Positions 36,408 to 47,396 are shown, counted from the stretch's first letter. The stretch: DNA of 64,000 bases from Schistosoma mansoni (GCF_000237925.1 NC_031496.1:31042539-31106538); one strand, 5' to 3'. The notes: generated by a model not told the origin, from the letters alone. Made by a program: numbers and translations.

Positions 36408-36847
36408 AAGGGGGTTTCGTTTAGTTCGTATTAATTTTATATAGTTGAGATCATGAGTCAATTGAAGCTAGACCACCATGGAAAACCTGGAAGCACTGGA
36501 CGGCCGTTTCGTCCTATTGTGGGACTCCTCAATAGTGCACATCCACGATCCCACCTCGCGAGATTCGAACCCAAGACCTATCAGTCTCGCGCCAGAGCAC
36601 TTAACCGATAGAACAGTGAGCCGGTATCCAACGATGTTAATGTTTAACCTCAATTAATCCAAGAAATTGCGCAACCAACTTCCATTGTACTGTCTCTACC
36701 TGACATGGATTAGCTCCACTGGCCATGACTTCTCACTAGAACTCCAGGAATTACCTCATGGAGCCATTCATTAGTGAGCATATGATCATTATCAGAAGGG
36801 GGTTTCGTGGAGATTTTGGTAATTTTATATAGTTGAGATCATGATGA
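36408..36847 (-). mobile_element. Family B SINE with its tail repeated directly (dimeric organisation)
   Basis: A full minus-strand unit runs from tail (36408) to head (about 36790) and is immediately followed by the tail of a second unit in the same orientation (36795-36847). Both tails share copy-specific features (GGGGGTTTCGT and ATATAGTTGAGATC), so they stem from one tandem molecule. The hammerhead at about 36496-36541 has C3 changed (TTGAGGA) and is probably inactive. Confidence 0.75.
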
Positions 36848-37034
36848 ACTAGTATTAAATCTGACCTTTATGTATATTAGAAAGGACTGAAAACTGGATA
36901 AAAATCAAAATTGAACATAGTCGGTGAATAAATCAGTTGCATAATATATTAACTTTAGATCTTGTTACTTGTTTCATTCAATCACAATGTTATAAGAAAC
37001 TAGCATTCAGCTTATGGCCTTCAAAATAAATCTT

Positions 37035-37180
37035 TCTGTGATATATATGCGGATATGTAGATAGATAGGTAGATAGATAGATATGCGGATAGGTAGATAG
37101 ATAATAGATGAATGGATAGATAGGTAGGTAGATGGATATGCGGATAGGTAGATAGATAGTTAGATAGAGAGATATAGATA
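37035..37180. repeat. GATA-type microsatellite
   Basis: Irregular array of GATA/GGTA tetramers with interspersed ATATGCGGATAGG units recurring three times. Confidence 0.85.
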
Positions 37181-37406
37181 TCTGATTTCATATCTCAAGT
37201 ATATTGAACATGATGGACTTATCTATAGAAATGTCTTTATCCTTGCATCATACCTGTTGACAGATTTTATGAAAATAGATAGAAATTTTCTTAATCTTAT
37301 AATTTTAAGTTATTTCAGGAGAGATTTCAAATTTAACACCGTTTTCAACAAATTCTTGCTTTTCTAACACATATAATATCATTATAAGCAAAGATGGATA
37401 TTAGCT

Positions 37407-37670
37407 AGTAGTAGAATCTAGGACGCCGGTTTCGTCCTAATTGGGACTCGTCATTGTATAGGCAAGTGGCTATCATGAATCAGTAGCTAAGTGGATAAAG
37501 TGATGGCGTTTGAAGCGAATGGTACTGGTTTCGAGTCTCAGAGTCAACATCAACACTGAGATGCAGGTACATACAGTTGACGAGTTGTAAATAGGACGAA
37601 ACGCGCGTCATGGATTCGACTGTTAGTCTCTATCCATATTTGCTCATAATGCTTATGAATTAAGGCAATA
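37407..37670. mobile_element. Family A (Smα-like) inverted pair
   Basis: A minus-strand hammerhead end (37407-37456) is followed by a plus-strand unit with tRNA-like head (37480-37545) and hammerhead (about 37571-37615). The minus core lacks C3 (ATGACGA) and the plus core has C3 changed to T (TTGACGA), so both are probably inactive. Confidence 0.8.
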
Positions 37671-37864
37671 TTGAGGCAATATGCACAGTATGCACATATG
37701 GCCAATAAGAGACTGATCAATTGCAGTCCTAAACATCAATGGGAAGATTCAAACAAACAATACCAAGTGAATTTCAATATAATATCAATTTAATACATTC
37801 AATAGTAGACTGTTACAAATAAGAATAGAATGAAAATAAAAGAAATAACTATATTTAAACAAAG

Positions 37865-38045
37865 ATGGTTAGTGACTAGTTGTGGAATACAGGACGTTAG
37901 TTTCGTTCTATTTGGGACTCGTCAGCTGGACGTGTTTGCATCCCAGAGTTGATGTTCATTGCAGGACTTGAACGAAAACTGTCCACTTCAAACTGCATCG
38001 CGTTATCTACCTAGCTACTGATCAACTGTAGTCCCAAACAACAAT
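37865..38045 (-). mobile_element. Family A (Smα-like) SINE, minus strand
   Basis: A single minus-strand unit: hammerhead at low coordinates, degraded tRNA-like head at about 37975-38030. It is followed by the family's conserved upstream sequence (GTCCCAAACAACAATTGG). Confidence 0.8.
37887..37931 (-). ncRNA. Hammerhead ribozyme, family A, core intact
   Basis: Minus strand: CCAG, CTGACGA, stem II GTCC/GAAC with one mismatch, GAAA, a two-base-pair stem III closed by a TAAC loop, a GTC cleavage triplet and CTGT. Core residues are all present, and the looped stem III differs from the palindromic stem III of its relatives. Confidence 0.65.
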
Positions 38046-38159
38046 TGGAAGATACAAGCAAACAACACCAAGTGAATTTAATAACTGTATTTATTTGCTT
38101 ATTCTTACCAATTCACTTCCTCTAAAGATTGTTTATTTTAAGAGTTTTATCTTCCTTCT

Positions 38160-38513
38160 TTTTGCTGATGGTCGGATACAATCAGCAAAACCCTACCGTG
38201 GGAGAGAACAAACGAGGTTCCAGCTGAAGAGGAAATTAGGAAAAGATGTTGGAAGTGAATAGGACATAAATTGAGGAAATTACCAATGTGCATTACAAGG
38301 CAAGCCCTAACTTGGAATCCTGACGGGAGGCGGAAAAGTGGGAGACCAAAGAACACATTACGCCGAGGAATAGAAGCAGATATGAGAATAATGAATAACA
38401 ACTGGAAAGAACAGGAAAGGATTACCCAGTGTAGGGTCGGATGGAGAATGCTGGTGGTCGGCCTATTCTCCTCCACGAGGGGTAACAGCAGTAAATAAGT
38501 AAGTAAAAAGTTC
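38160..38513 (+). mobile_element. Type-2 LINE 3' end
   Basis: C-terminal coding remnant ([57 protein letters not shown]) followed by the TAAGTAAGTAAA tail. 5'-truncated. Confidence 0.85.
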
Positions 38514-38886
38514 AAATACTGTTCTATCTATTTAGATTTGGACAGCTGTTTTATAATACTATAATGAATGAGAACTCAGGTGGAGACAACTTATACAGAC
38601 TTTGTATATAACTGACACATGATTTGACATGCATAATAAAGTATATTAGAAGCTGCTATCACGCTGTACAAGTTAAATCAATCATAGTTTAGTTTCAAAA
38701 TGTAGTGATAAGAGAATTGAGTTTTAGTTAGAATGTATCAAGTCCAATTTGCTGTGTCCTGTATCATGTTTATGTTGTTTTCTCCATGCATTTCAAATTA
38801 TTTACTACTTGTGATGAGCATTTTCATATTAGTATTAATTTTACTTCTCCTAACTACTACAGTAAATAATTTTGTGATCATTTAGA

Positions 38887-39085
38887 ATGATCACAGAGTT
38901 ATGACTAATGTCCTGCGTTCGAATCTCGCGGGTGCGGGATCGTGGATGCGCACTACTGAGGACTCCCATCATAGGACGAAACGGCCGTCCAGTGCTTCTA
39001 GGTTTTCCATGGTGGTCTAGCTTCAGTTGACTCATGATTTCAACTATGAAAATACTGAAATATCCACAAAAACCCCCTCTGATGT
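38887..39085 (+). mobile_element. Family B SINE, 3' half
   Basis: Starts in the B-box region (GTTCGAATCTCGCGG), contains a hammerhead at about 38949-38995 and runs to the tail (CCACAAAAACCCCCTCTGAT). The core is CTGAGGA, but the first stem II pair is broken (C opposite C) and stem I has one mismatch, so activity is doubtful. Confidence 0.75.
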
Positions 39086-39764
39086 CATATTTGTCCAATC
39101 TTTAATAATGATCGAATTCCTATCGAGGCTACTAGTATAAATAAGTGAAATTTGAATGGGTTACTTCTTGATATCAGGTGGTTGGAGGTAGATGGTCTAA
39201 ATATCCACTCGATGTTTTGTCTTAGTTGACACTTACAAAAGAAGCATATCCAAGAACTTCTGGGGAATATCATACTCTCCCATGAGACTTGAACTGACTA
39301 TATTCTTTGTTATAGTAGGAAATACATTGTCGGAAACTTCAGAGTACACTGAATAGCTTTCACATTTCTTCATGTTATAATTTTGTTGAAATTAAAAATA
39401 TACCTTGTAGGTATCATACCTTAAGTCAAAGTATATACCTTTGTCTCTCAAAATGATTCAGCTACTTAGTATTTTAACATCCCATGTGTCTGTAACGAAA
39501 CAGTGACCAGATCAAACTACACAAAATCACACTCTGATATTAGTGATCATCACTAGGCCACAATAATTCAATCAAGACAGGAGATAATCATGTAGGAAAA
39601 AAGATCTATTACTATAAGTATTGACCATTTAACGTAGATGAAGCCAATTTATGTATACTTTATGAAGTAAAATTTCCATTATTGTGACTGTAGCGTTTTG
39701 AATAAACTGACATTGAGATAGTGGAGAAGATTTGTAGCTCAGGTGGATGATTTTAAAGAAGTTT

Positions 39765-39815
39765 TGTTCTCTGAGTTGGATGTTTAATCGTGGAGCTTTC
39801 ATCGTTATTTTGAAC
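39765..39815 (-). ncRNA. Hammerhead-like motif in Penelope-like terminal repeat
   Basis: Minus strand: GTTTGTG, CTGATGA, stem II TCGTT/AACGA, GAAA, a minimal stem III (GC loop), cleavage after GCTC, then CAC and AAAC closing stem I with a bulge. A type I minimal hammerhead is plausible. Confidence 0.55.
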
Positions 39816-40104
39816 GACATCATCAGCACAAACTTCAGGTAGAAGTGAAGTGTTCGAATTTCTCCGCATATGACTCAGCTTGTCCCGTAGACCTTAATGT
39901 TGATTGGTTATTGTTGGCCTTAAACCTGTCTTTGTTTACTTCTTTATTTTGGTTGTATCTCCCATTGATTTGGTTTTGGTCCTATATTTGTCTATAATTT
40001 TTCTGATAGGCTGATAAATTGGATAGATTTTAATCAAAATCGAGGTCTACAGGATAAACTGTGAGTCATATGTGGTGAAATTCGAACACTTCACTTCTAC
40101 GTGA

Positions 40105-40165
40105 AGTTTGTGCTGATGGTGTCATTCAGAATAACGATGAAAGCTCCACCACCAAACTATCCAAC
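40105..40165 (+). ncRNA. Hammerhead-like motif in second Penelope-like terminal repeat
   Basis: GTTTGTG, CTGATGG in place of CTGATGA in this arm, a short stem II, GAAAGCTC, then CACCACCAAAC closing stem I. The core change at the second A makes activity less likely than in the minus-strand arm. Confidence 0.4.
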
Positions 40166-40257
40166 TCAGAGAAAAAAGCTCCATCATAAACTAGCATCGC
40201 ATGAAGATACAAATGAACACGCTTAACGTATTAAAAAACAACATTAGTGAATAGATT

Positions 40258-40770
40258 TTTCTATTTATTTATCTAAACACATAAACATTGGTACAAGGAA
40301 GTAACAAATACATATGTGCCACATAAACCATTCAATTTGTCTGAGGTCTGAGATACCGCCCGGGTGCCTAAACCGAAGCAGGTGGTTCCTTAGGGGGCTA
40401 CAACACAAAACTTATTCACAAGACAGAGGAGCAACATTAGGAAATACAATCCCATGGTAGCCGGTGACCAACAACAGCTTCATATGTCATTTGTTTCCTT
40501 AGGATCGTGGAGCTTATGTGAACCATTGGTTTGATATCACGGTTTTCAAACTCACCTAGGTGAATCCTCCTTATCCACCAAGCCAGTTAAATTGTCGGAT
40601 ATTCGCTTTTCATCTTCTCAATTTTGTGAACAACGCCCCTACCATGAAAAGACATTAAGTAAGACTTCTCTTACAGCAGATGTATACGCGTGGCCATATG
40701 AGAGCATTTGGAGAGTGAGAACTGACCCTTCCCAATCTCAGTCGCACCAGAGCATTTGGGAGCAAAACGT
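40258..40770 (-). mobile_element. Family C repeat
   Basis: Minus-oriented copy of about 510 bp with the tail at 40258 (ATTTATTTATCTAAACAC). It extends to the same 5' region as 2907-3423 (shared ATGGCCACGCGTATAC in reverse). Confidence 0.8.
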
Positions 40771-40939
40771 TTTCTAGGTTTAAAATGAATTAACTTTAAG
40801 GAGATAACCAATAATTCTGTAAATTACGACTAGTGAAACCGATTATGAAATATGATAATTCAACTTATATTTCTTTTATGAATTATTGTTATGACTCTCT
40901 CAAAATATAAAATAACTCGATTTTAATAAACAGAAACTG

Positions 40940-41215
40940 ATGGTTATTCTAATTGAGATAAGATGGTGGTTGGAGGTGGTCAATAGGAAACCCTGGACCC
41001 GGGTTTCGTGCTACTTGGCACTCGTCAGCAAGGTGTACCTGTAATCTTGAAGAAACTGGTGCTCTGTCAATATATAGTGCACGCAGTGTCGAGCCACCTA
41101 GACTAGTGGCTACATTGCAACTTGATCGATAGCATTCGATCAGCACTAAGAAGGACTTGACACGAATGACACTGATCACCACCCAGTGATCAATCAATTG
41201 TGATTATTCTAACTA
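40940..41215 (-). mobile_element. Hammerhead SINE-like family D
   Basis: Minus-strand unit with the hammerhead at 40991-41033. The upstream part is shared with 63466-63560 (AGTGCAC..GTGTC, ACCTAGACTAG). Sequence outside the ribozyme core is unlike families A and B. Confidence 0.65.
40991..41033 (-). ncRNA. Hammerhead ribozyme, family D, intact core
   Basis: Minus strand: CCTTG, CTGACGA, stem II GTGC/GCAC with a CAAGTA loop, GAAA, palindromic stem III ACCCGGGT, GTC, then CAGGG pairing with CCTTG through one wobble. All invariant positions are present. Confidence 0.75.
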
Positions 41216-41361
41216 TCAATCAATAATCTTCTTTGAGTTGTCTCTTACTAACTCCATTAATCTTTTATTCCTATCGTTATTCCGATTACTTTCTGTTCAC
41301 CTCATTTCTTCTAATGCCAGTAAGAATTCTACTTTCGATTCTTGATACATACTATTTATAT

Positions 41362-41500
41362 CAGTTCGAATCTCGCGAGTGCGGGATCGTGGACGCGCAC
41401 TGCTGAGGAGTCCCATAATAGGACGAAACGGCCATTCAATGCTTCCAGGTTTTCCACGGTGGTCTAGCTTCAATTGACTCATGATTTCAACTATGAAAAT
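41362..41500 (+). mobile_element. Family B SINE, 3' half
   Basis: Begins at the B-box (GTTCGAATCTCGCGAG). The hammerhead at about 41396-41442 has CTGAGGA and GAAA intact, with the cleavage triplet ATT in place of GTC and two weakened stem pairs. Ends in the AGTTGAAATCATG-type tail (reverse). Confidence 0.75.
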
Positions 41501-41875
41501 ATTATATTAGTTTGCTTAAGTAACATACACCACAATTTTAATACTACTCATATCTATTAAAATACTTTAAAATGAGAATGAGAAACTTAACTGTGACTTT
41601 CAAATGTTTATTTTAACAGTTACGATTGGAAACAAAAGAGTAAAGATTGGACTTGATTAATTATAAGGTTATGTAATTTTTAAAGATGATTTAAATAAAT
41701 ATGTTCTTCTTGAAGAGAGTTTTGTATATTGGACTGGCGGTAAAACGCTCATTACTGGGTAGAGCATAGCAGCTTATGATTGAAGCATTTGTAATTCATT
41801 GTACTAGAAAACCCTTTAAACATTTCGTTGAATGTACAGATACGTTAGTAGTTTAATCATATTCAGTTGAATTGA

Positions 41876-42370
41876 TTAGTGTTGGTGAATTCGACTGGAA
41901 TTTTCTTCATCACTTGCTCCTCGACCACTATCTGAATGTTGTTCTTCACTAGCAATTGGAGTAATAATATTTTGTACACTACAGTCTATGTTTCTTTTAT
42001 TCACCGACTTGGGATTCTTTAAACTGGGTGTATTAGGATCCAATAGTATCACCGTATTGGACATAGAAGTGGGATTCAATAAAACAGATCTATGATGTTG
42101 TACATAATTGGATGAAGAAATAGGTAGGGTATTTGTACACTGAAGTAAAATAAGATCAGGTTTCACCGTAGAATTATTCGAAGATGGTAATGAAACTGAT
42201 GGAAATGACATTTTAGATGAATCACATAGTTGAGTATTATGATTTAACTGTTGTGGTAAATGTAAAGAACATCTCAAATGTTTGTCATCGAAGGATGTAT
42301 TCAATAATATGTGCTGACAGTCATTTTGTGGGAATTCTAAAATGAATGAGTTCCATTCAGGTTGTTGAAA
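41876..42370 (-). CDS. Cadherin-like gene, last coding exon
   Basis: Exon of 495 nt with acceptor ACTACCAG at 42371-42378, phase 0, ending in TAA (41876-41878); it encodes 164 residues. This is the distal cytoplasmic tail: low in hydrophobics, rich in Ser, Asn and Gln, with an acidic/Ser motif SDSGRGASDEE near the end that resembles the DSGKG/DSGRG motifs of protocadherin tails. It continues directly from the exon ending at 44137. No catenin-binding region is obvious. The assignment rests on frame continuity across the 1.8-kb intron and on composition, so it is strong for frame and moderate for family. Confidence 0.75.
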   Translation of the reverse strand, partial: FQQPEWNSFILEFPQNDCQHILLNTSFDDKHLRCSLHLPQQLNHNTQLCDSSKMSFPSVSLPSSNNSTVKPDLILLQCTNTLPISSSNYVQHHRSVLLNPTSMSNTVILLDPNTPSLKNPKSVNKRNIDCSVQNIITPIASEEQHSDSGRGASDEENSSRIHQH

Positions 42371-42534
42371 CTGGTAGTTAAAAGAAAAGTAAATATTTAA
42401 CTGTATTTCTTTATGTGAAGATGATTTTTATTACAGGGTGATTGATATAAACTAGAAAACTAACGAAAACTATAGATCACTAAGTAACTGTTTGATTGTA
42501 GTTTATAACTTTTCAATAGTGCTAATGCACAACA

Positions 42535-43400
42535 TCCTGTAGCTCTTCTAGGGCTACTGCCGGTCACAATTCATGGTAAAGGAGGAAGATTGGGCATTGG
42601 GGTCAGTAACCCCACCGCATAGAAAAGAATCTTGCTAAACAACGCCAATCAAATAAAACAAATTAAACTAATTAAACTCTGTCCTTTGAGTTCAAGGAAG
42701 AATTATGACGCCTCAATATGAAAGCCGAGATTCTTCGGAAGTCACAAGGCTGATGTCACTTCTAGGAACCACAACAACATTTAACATAGGTACATGGAAC
42801 ATCAGCACAATGTGGGAGACCGGGAAGACCAATCAAATAGCAATGGAAATGAGGAGATACGACTTGACGTTTCTCGAAATCAGCGAAACCCATTGGACCT
42901 AAGCTGGAAAGCAAAGGCTAGACACGGAAGTAATGTTGTTGTACCCTGGTCATGAAGATGAAAATGTTCCACACACTCAAGGAGTTGCTGTGATGCTGTC
43001 CAAAGAAATACGAAAAGCGCTTATTGGTTGGGAATCTCATGGATCGAGGATCATCAAAGTATCCTGCAATACAAAGAAGGAGAGGATCATATTGAATGTT
43101 ATCCAATATTATGCACCCACCAATGATAGCAATGACGATGATAAAGATTAATTCTACAAGAGGTTGCAATCGATCATAAAGAAGTCCTCAGGAAAGGACT
43201 TCACCATCCTGATGGGAGATCTAAACGCCAAAGTCGGAATAGATAACACAGGATATGAATATATCATGGGACGTTATGGACTGGGAGAAAATAACGAAAA
43301 TAGTGACAGATTTGAAAATTTATGTACATTCAACAAAATTTTCATAGTCGCCCTATGCAACTTCACTAAAGGTAACAAGTGTAAATATATAAGTGCATTA
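42535..43400 (+). mobile_element. Type-2 LINE 5' part: leader and endonuclease
   Basis: Leader (CTGTAGCTCTTCTAGGGCTA) followed by an APE-type endonuclease: FNIGTWNISTMWETGKTNQI (about 42780), EISETHWT (about 42880), YYAPTNDSNDDDKD (about 43110), and ILMGDLNAKVGIDNTGYE (about 43195). Two in-frame stops and a 3' truncation at about 43370 make it dead. It lies in the intron between the last two cadherin exons, in opposite orientation to the gene. Confidence 0.85.
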
Positions 43401-43619
43401 CTCCTAGCTTTGTCAATTTTGTTGATATTATTTCCTAATAAAACTGAATATTTTAAAAGTCATACGTAAAATGAAAATTTTGAATTGACTATTTGATTTC
43501 ACTTGGTGTTGTTTACTTGTATCTTCTCATTGTTATTTAGAATTGAGATTGATCAGTCTCTTATTGGCATATACGCATACTGTGCGTATTGCCTCGATAT
43601 AGTCTTAATTCACAAGTAT

Positions 43620-44100
43620 TATAAGCGAAGATGGATAGCGGCTAGCAATGGAATCCAGAACGCGCGCCACTTCGTCCTATTTGGGACTCGAACCCAGTAC
43701 CTTTTGCTTCAAACGCCGTTGCCTTATCCACTCAGCTGCTGAGTCCTGATAGCCACTTGTGAATTTGTGAATTTAGGCTATATCGAGGCAATACGCACAG
43801 TATGCACATATGCCAATAAGAAACTGATCAATTGCAGTCCTAAACATCAATGGGAAGATACAAGTAAACAATACCAAGTGAATTTAAAATTCACCCGATT
43901 GCACAAGCAGGTGGCTAACAGGACTCAGTACCTAAGTGGATAACGTAATGGCGTTTGAAGCGAAAAGTACTGGGTTCGAGTCCCAGAGTGAACATCAACT
44001 CTGAGATGCAGGTACATCCAGCTGACGAGTCCCAACTAGGATGAAGTGGCACGCGTCCTGGATTCCACTGCCAGCCACCATTCATCTTTACTTATAAACC
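43620..44100. mobile_element. Family A (Smα-like) inverted pair, GAAG subfamily
   Basis: A minus-strand copy (about 43628-43755; hammerhead 5' side lost) is followed by the family's spacer and a complete plus-strand unit (43907-44100). The plus hammerhead (about 44017-44070) has CTGACGA, but GAAG then TGGCACGCGTC replaces GAAACGCGCGTC, so invariant A15.1 is changed. The pair ends 37 bp from the splice donor of the exon at 44137. Confidence 0.8.
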
Positions 44101-44136
44101 TTGTGATTATTTGATTATTGATAATCAATAACTTAC

Positions 44137-44876
44137 TGTATTTTTATTTATATTCAATGGCAGTAAAACCCTTTCAACATATACTGGTTGAATTTCATTA
44201 TTCATAGCTAATTCTTGTCCATTGGCATTCATATTCATTATACATGTAGATTGATCATTAGTATTAGTACCATTACAATAAGTATCTGTTTCAACAAAAC
44301 CATAATAAGGTATCAAATCATTCTTTATATAATCTATTGTTGAACAATCATTCACAATAAATAACTTCTTATAATGATCTTGATTATAAGTAGTATATAA
44401 TGAAATATTATCAAATGAATTGTCCACATTTCTTTCTGATGTATAACCACTAAGGGGATCAAATGGTTGTTGTTGTTGTTGTCGTTGTTTTTGACATTGT
44501 TGATTATACAAATCAAACTTGTAAACATTATTGATTGATTCTATATGATCAACTTTTCTATTATCAGCATTACGATTGAAGATTGTTCCATCAAGTTCTT
44601 TTGTACGGAGATCACCATTATTATTATTATTGTTCTGGTATTTATGTTCATTACATATCCTTTTACAAGACCATTTCGTTGAATACTTCATCTGGATTCT
44701 TCGACAAGGTTTTATCATACATAGAATAATACTAATTAATATAGTAGCTAGAAATGTTGACATTCCAATGAATAGTATAATTATAAAGATTTTATAGGAT
44801 TCTATTATTGTATTCTGTTTTGAATTATGTTGTTGTATAATGTTTGAAAGTAACCAATTACCACGAGCTGGAGTAT
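44137..44876 (-). CDS. Cadherin-like gene, transmembrane and proximal cytoplasmic exon
   Basis: Exon of 740 nt, acceptor GAAG at 44877-44880 (phase 1, matching the preceding exon) and donor GTAAGT at 44131-44136 (phase 0). It encodes a short membrane-proximal segment (TPARGNWLLSN), one strong membrane segment (IFIIILFIGMSTFLATILIS), a basic stop-transfer stretch (KPCRRIQMKYSTKWSCKR), then a cytoplasmic region with six Asn (44617-44633) and a Gln-rich run (44466-44490). An alternative acceptor at 44899-44900 would add six residues but not fit the phase of the upstream exon. Type I topology with the cadherin repeats outside is inferred. Confidence 0.8.
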
Positions 44877-44950
44877 CTTCAATAATTAATTCAATGATCT
44901 CGATGAATATAGAGAATTGATTAAACCAGAAAACGAAAGAAAATAAAAAT

Positions 44951-45180
44951 ATCAGAAGGGGTTTTTGTGGAGATTTAGCATTTTCATAGTTGAAAGCGTG
45001 AGTCAATTGAAGCTAGAGCCAGGACGAGACTGGTAGGTCCTGGATTGGAATCTCGCGAGGCGATGTCGTGGATGCACACTGCTGAGAAGTTCCACAATAG
45101 AACGAAACGGCCGACCAGTTTTTTCAGGTTTTCCCTGGTGGTCTAGCTTCAATTAACTTAAGCTTTCATCTATGAAAATA
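44951..45180. mobile_element. Family B SINE, short inverted pair
   Basis: A minus-strand tail (44951-45016) is joined to a plus-strand 3' half (45017-45180). The hammerhead at about 45071-45115 has G8 changed (CTGAGAA) and GAC instead of GTC at the cleavage site, so it is inactive. It lies about 75 bp upstream of the acceptor of the membrane-spanning exon. Confidence 0.75.
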
Positions 45181-45309
45181 ATAATCATTTGTTAAGTACT
45201 AGTTATTTATGATTTATAACATGATCATAATCAATGACTGATTTTCAACGGGATTACTTTTTTAAAATTATCTTCAACTTTTCAAGTATTAAGCAAAGAT
45301 AGTGAATAG

Positions 45310-45745
45310 TGGCTAGTAGAGGAATCCAGAATGCGCGCCACTTCGTCCTATTTGAGACTCGTCAGCCGGATATACCTGCATTTCAGAGTTGATGTTCACT
45401 CTGTGATTCGAAACCAGTATCGTCCACTTCAGACGCTATCGCATTATCGCATTAACCAACAAGTGAATGATCAATTGCAGCCCGAAATAACAATTGGTAG
45501 GTACAAGCAAACAACATCAAGTGAATTTAAACTTCACCCCATTGCACAAGAAATTGATTAAGTGGATAACGCGATAGCGTTTGAAGCGAATGGTACTAGG
45601 TTCAAGTCCCAGAGTGAACATCTACTCTCAGATGCAGGTATATTCAGCTGAGTCCCAAACAGGACGAAGTGACGCGCGTCTGGGATTCCACTACTAGCTA
45701 TTATCCATCTTTGCTTATAATGCTTGTGACTTCAGACAATATTGA
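45310..45745. mobile_element. Family A (Smα-like) inverted pair, GAAG subfamily
   Basis: A minus-strand unit (about 45310-45460, hammerhead core CTGACGA with GAAGTGGCGCGC) is followed by a plus-strand unit (45550-45745, CTGA-GTCC core with three bases missing and GAAGTGACGCGCGTC). Both orientations carry the GAAG change. Confidence 0.75.
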
Positions 45746-46129
45746 GGCAGTCCGCACAGGATGCACATATAATTATATATAATATAACTATGGATTGTGT
45801 GAATAATCAACTCGTTGTTCAAAGCATAAAGTAGTATATATTCAGCATTTGAACTGATTTCTAATCAGTCTTTCTTTAGATAAGTTTACTGTGATTGAAG
45901 ATAAAGAAATTACCCTTTAGTTACATGTTTCAATACATTTGGATGATTGCCAGAAGTTGATTTGACTACTTGATATACAGAAATGATCAAATTGAGATAT
46001 TGAGTGTCAACAATGTAGTAAATTACCTTTATATTTGTTATGAAAGTTAGTAGATAACTTCACTTGAAGAGATTAGTTATAGATTGGTGCCTTAGTACAA
46101 ACATCAGTACTACTACTCAGTATATAGCA

Positions 46130-46635
46130 GCTCACATACAATTAAGTTTGTTCATACTTAATTTGGTTAAGCCCTTTTGTTAACTTATTTAACGGACAGA
46201 GTCATTCCTACGATAACAACCTATCTGCACTATTGTACCTTTATTATTTATGCTTGAGCATTGCTTACTGCTTACGCATATATTCATTCTGCTAGCCTTA
46301 CTATCAGTCGCCTAATTGATTCAGTGATTCATTCATTTCACTATGTATATATATGTACATTTCAATTATATTCACTGACTCGCTTACTCGCTGACTCGAC
46401 TCATACACTCGTTCATTGACTCGATCACTCGCTTGCTTTACGGCACTACTCTTTCATGTTTATTTAATGTGTCTGTAATTTTGTATATCTGTGCGTGGTT
46501 CAATAATTAACGCAATCAACAATTCGTATTCACCTTCTGATTTATACACCGTTGAGGCGTTATCAAGTAACGGTTATCAGGACGAACAATATACAAAGAT
46601 TAAGAATAATATCGAATACCGACCACTACAAGCAA
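46130..46635. mobile_element. Probable LTR-like fossil
   Basis: Contains GGTTAAGCCC near its left part and ends GACCACTACA, similar in layout to the solo LTRs at 48339-49325 and 50627-51138 in the orientation of the latter. A second, shorter relic with GGTTAAGCCTT lies at 47010-47240. No duplications found; family placement tentative. Confidence 0.4.
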
Positions 46636-47396
46636 CATCCGACTGAAGGGATAAAAACAGGACGTAACTGGTATCTACTACTAACCAATGGTCAAATACA
46701 AAAAAAATGATAATTATTATTGATTTCTCCAATATATCCAAGCGTATGTTAATAGCTGGATTAGTTAGCTCTCGAAGATATATTCAAGAAAACACTGATG
46801 GGTTAAATGGACAAAATATTTTGATCTCATTAGGCTTCCTTGTTTTAAGATTGGATCCAACTTCTAGTAAGTTTCTGAATTCCGAAGCTATCAAATATGG
46901 TAGCTGTCTTTATAACTAATATACTTCATAATTGATTGATAAATGTTCGATGCATTTGTAACCACTGTATGTCTACGCAAAGCATACTAGAAAAAAAGAT
47001 TATCGTAACTCTTCCACAGTCAATTTCGATTATGGTGAATTTTGGTTAAGCCTTTTTTGTATTAGTTTAGTTAACAGACAACGTTATTCGAACAGTAACA
47101 ATTTGGATATTTCTTTGTACTATAATGATCATTATCTTGTCTGTATAGACGTGTACGCTTGATCACATGTGACAGCCTACACGCATCTCTCTCTAGCTAA
47201 AGTGTTAATAGCCTAAATATCGCTCAACGAATCATTCTCTTCTCCATGTATGTATGAAACTATTTTGAAGTTTTTATAGAAACACTAGTAAACATACTTT
47301 TCTGATGAATCAGAGGTTAAATATAGTTTACTGTTAGTCCAATATTCATTTCTCTTCTTCAAAATCCGCTTGATATGCTTATGACCTTGTTGTCGG

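Larger units (their letters stand above)
39722..40193. mobile_element. Penelope-like element end with inverted terminal repeats
   Basis: An inverted terminal repeat (about 39722-39915 and 40045-40193) flanks a short minus-strand tail of the element (about 39940-40020, QPIRKII-like end followed by GGAGATACAACCAAAATAAA). The same terminal sequence follows a GIY-YIG-type coding region at 56430-57425, which identifies the family. Both repeats contain a hammerhead-like core, consistent with published hammerheads in Penelope-like terminal repeats. 5'-truncated. Confidence 0.7.

Noticed and set aside
37035-37180. Tandem array as a possible CRISPR or regulatory array
   Set aside because: It is a GATA-type microsatellite in a eukaryotic genome, without spacer structure.
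44125-45006. Extension of the membrane-spanning cadherin exon to a Met at 45006
   Set aside because: The added N-terminal part is family B SINE tail sequence and intron polypyrimidine tract. A phase-matched acceptor exists at 44877-44880.
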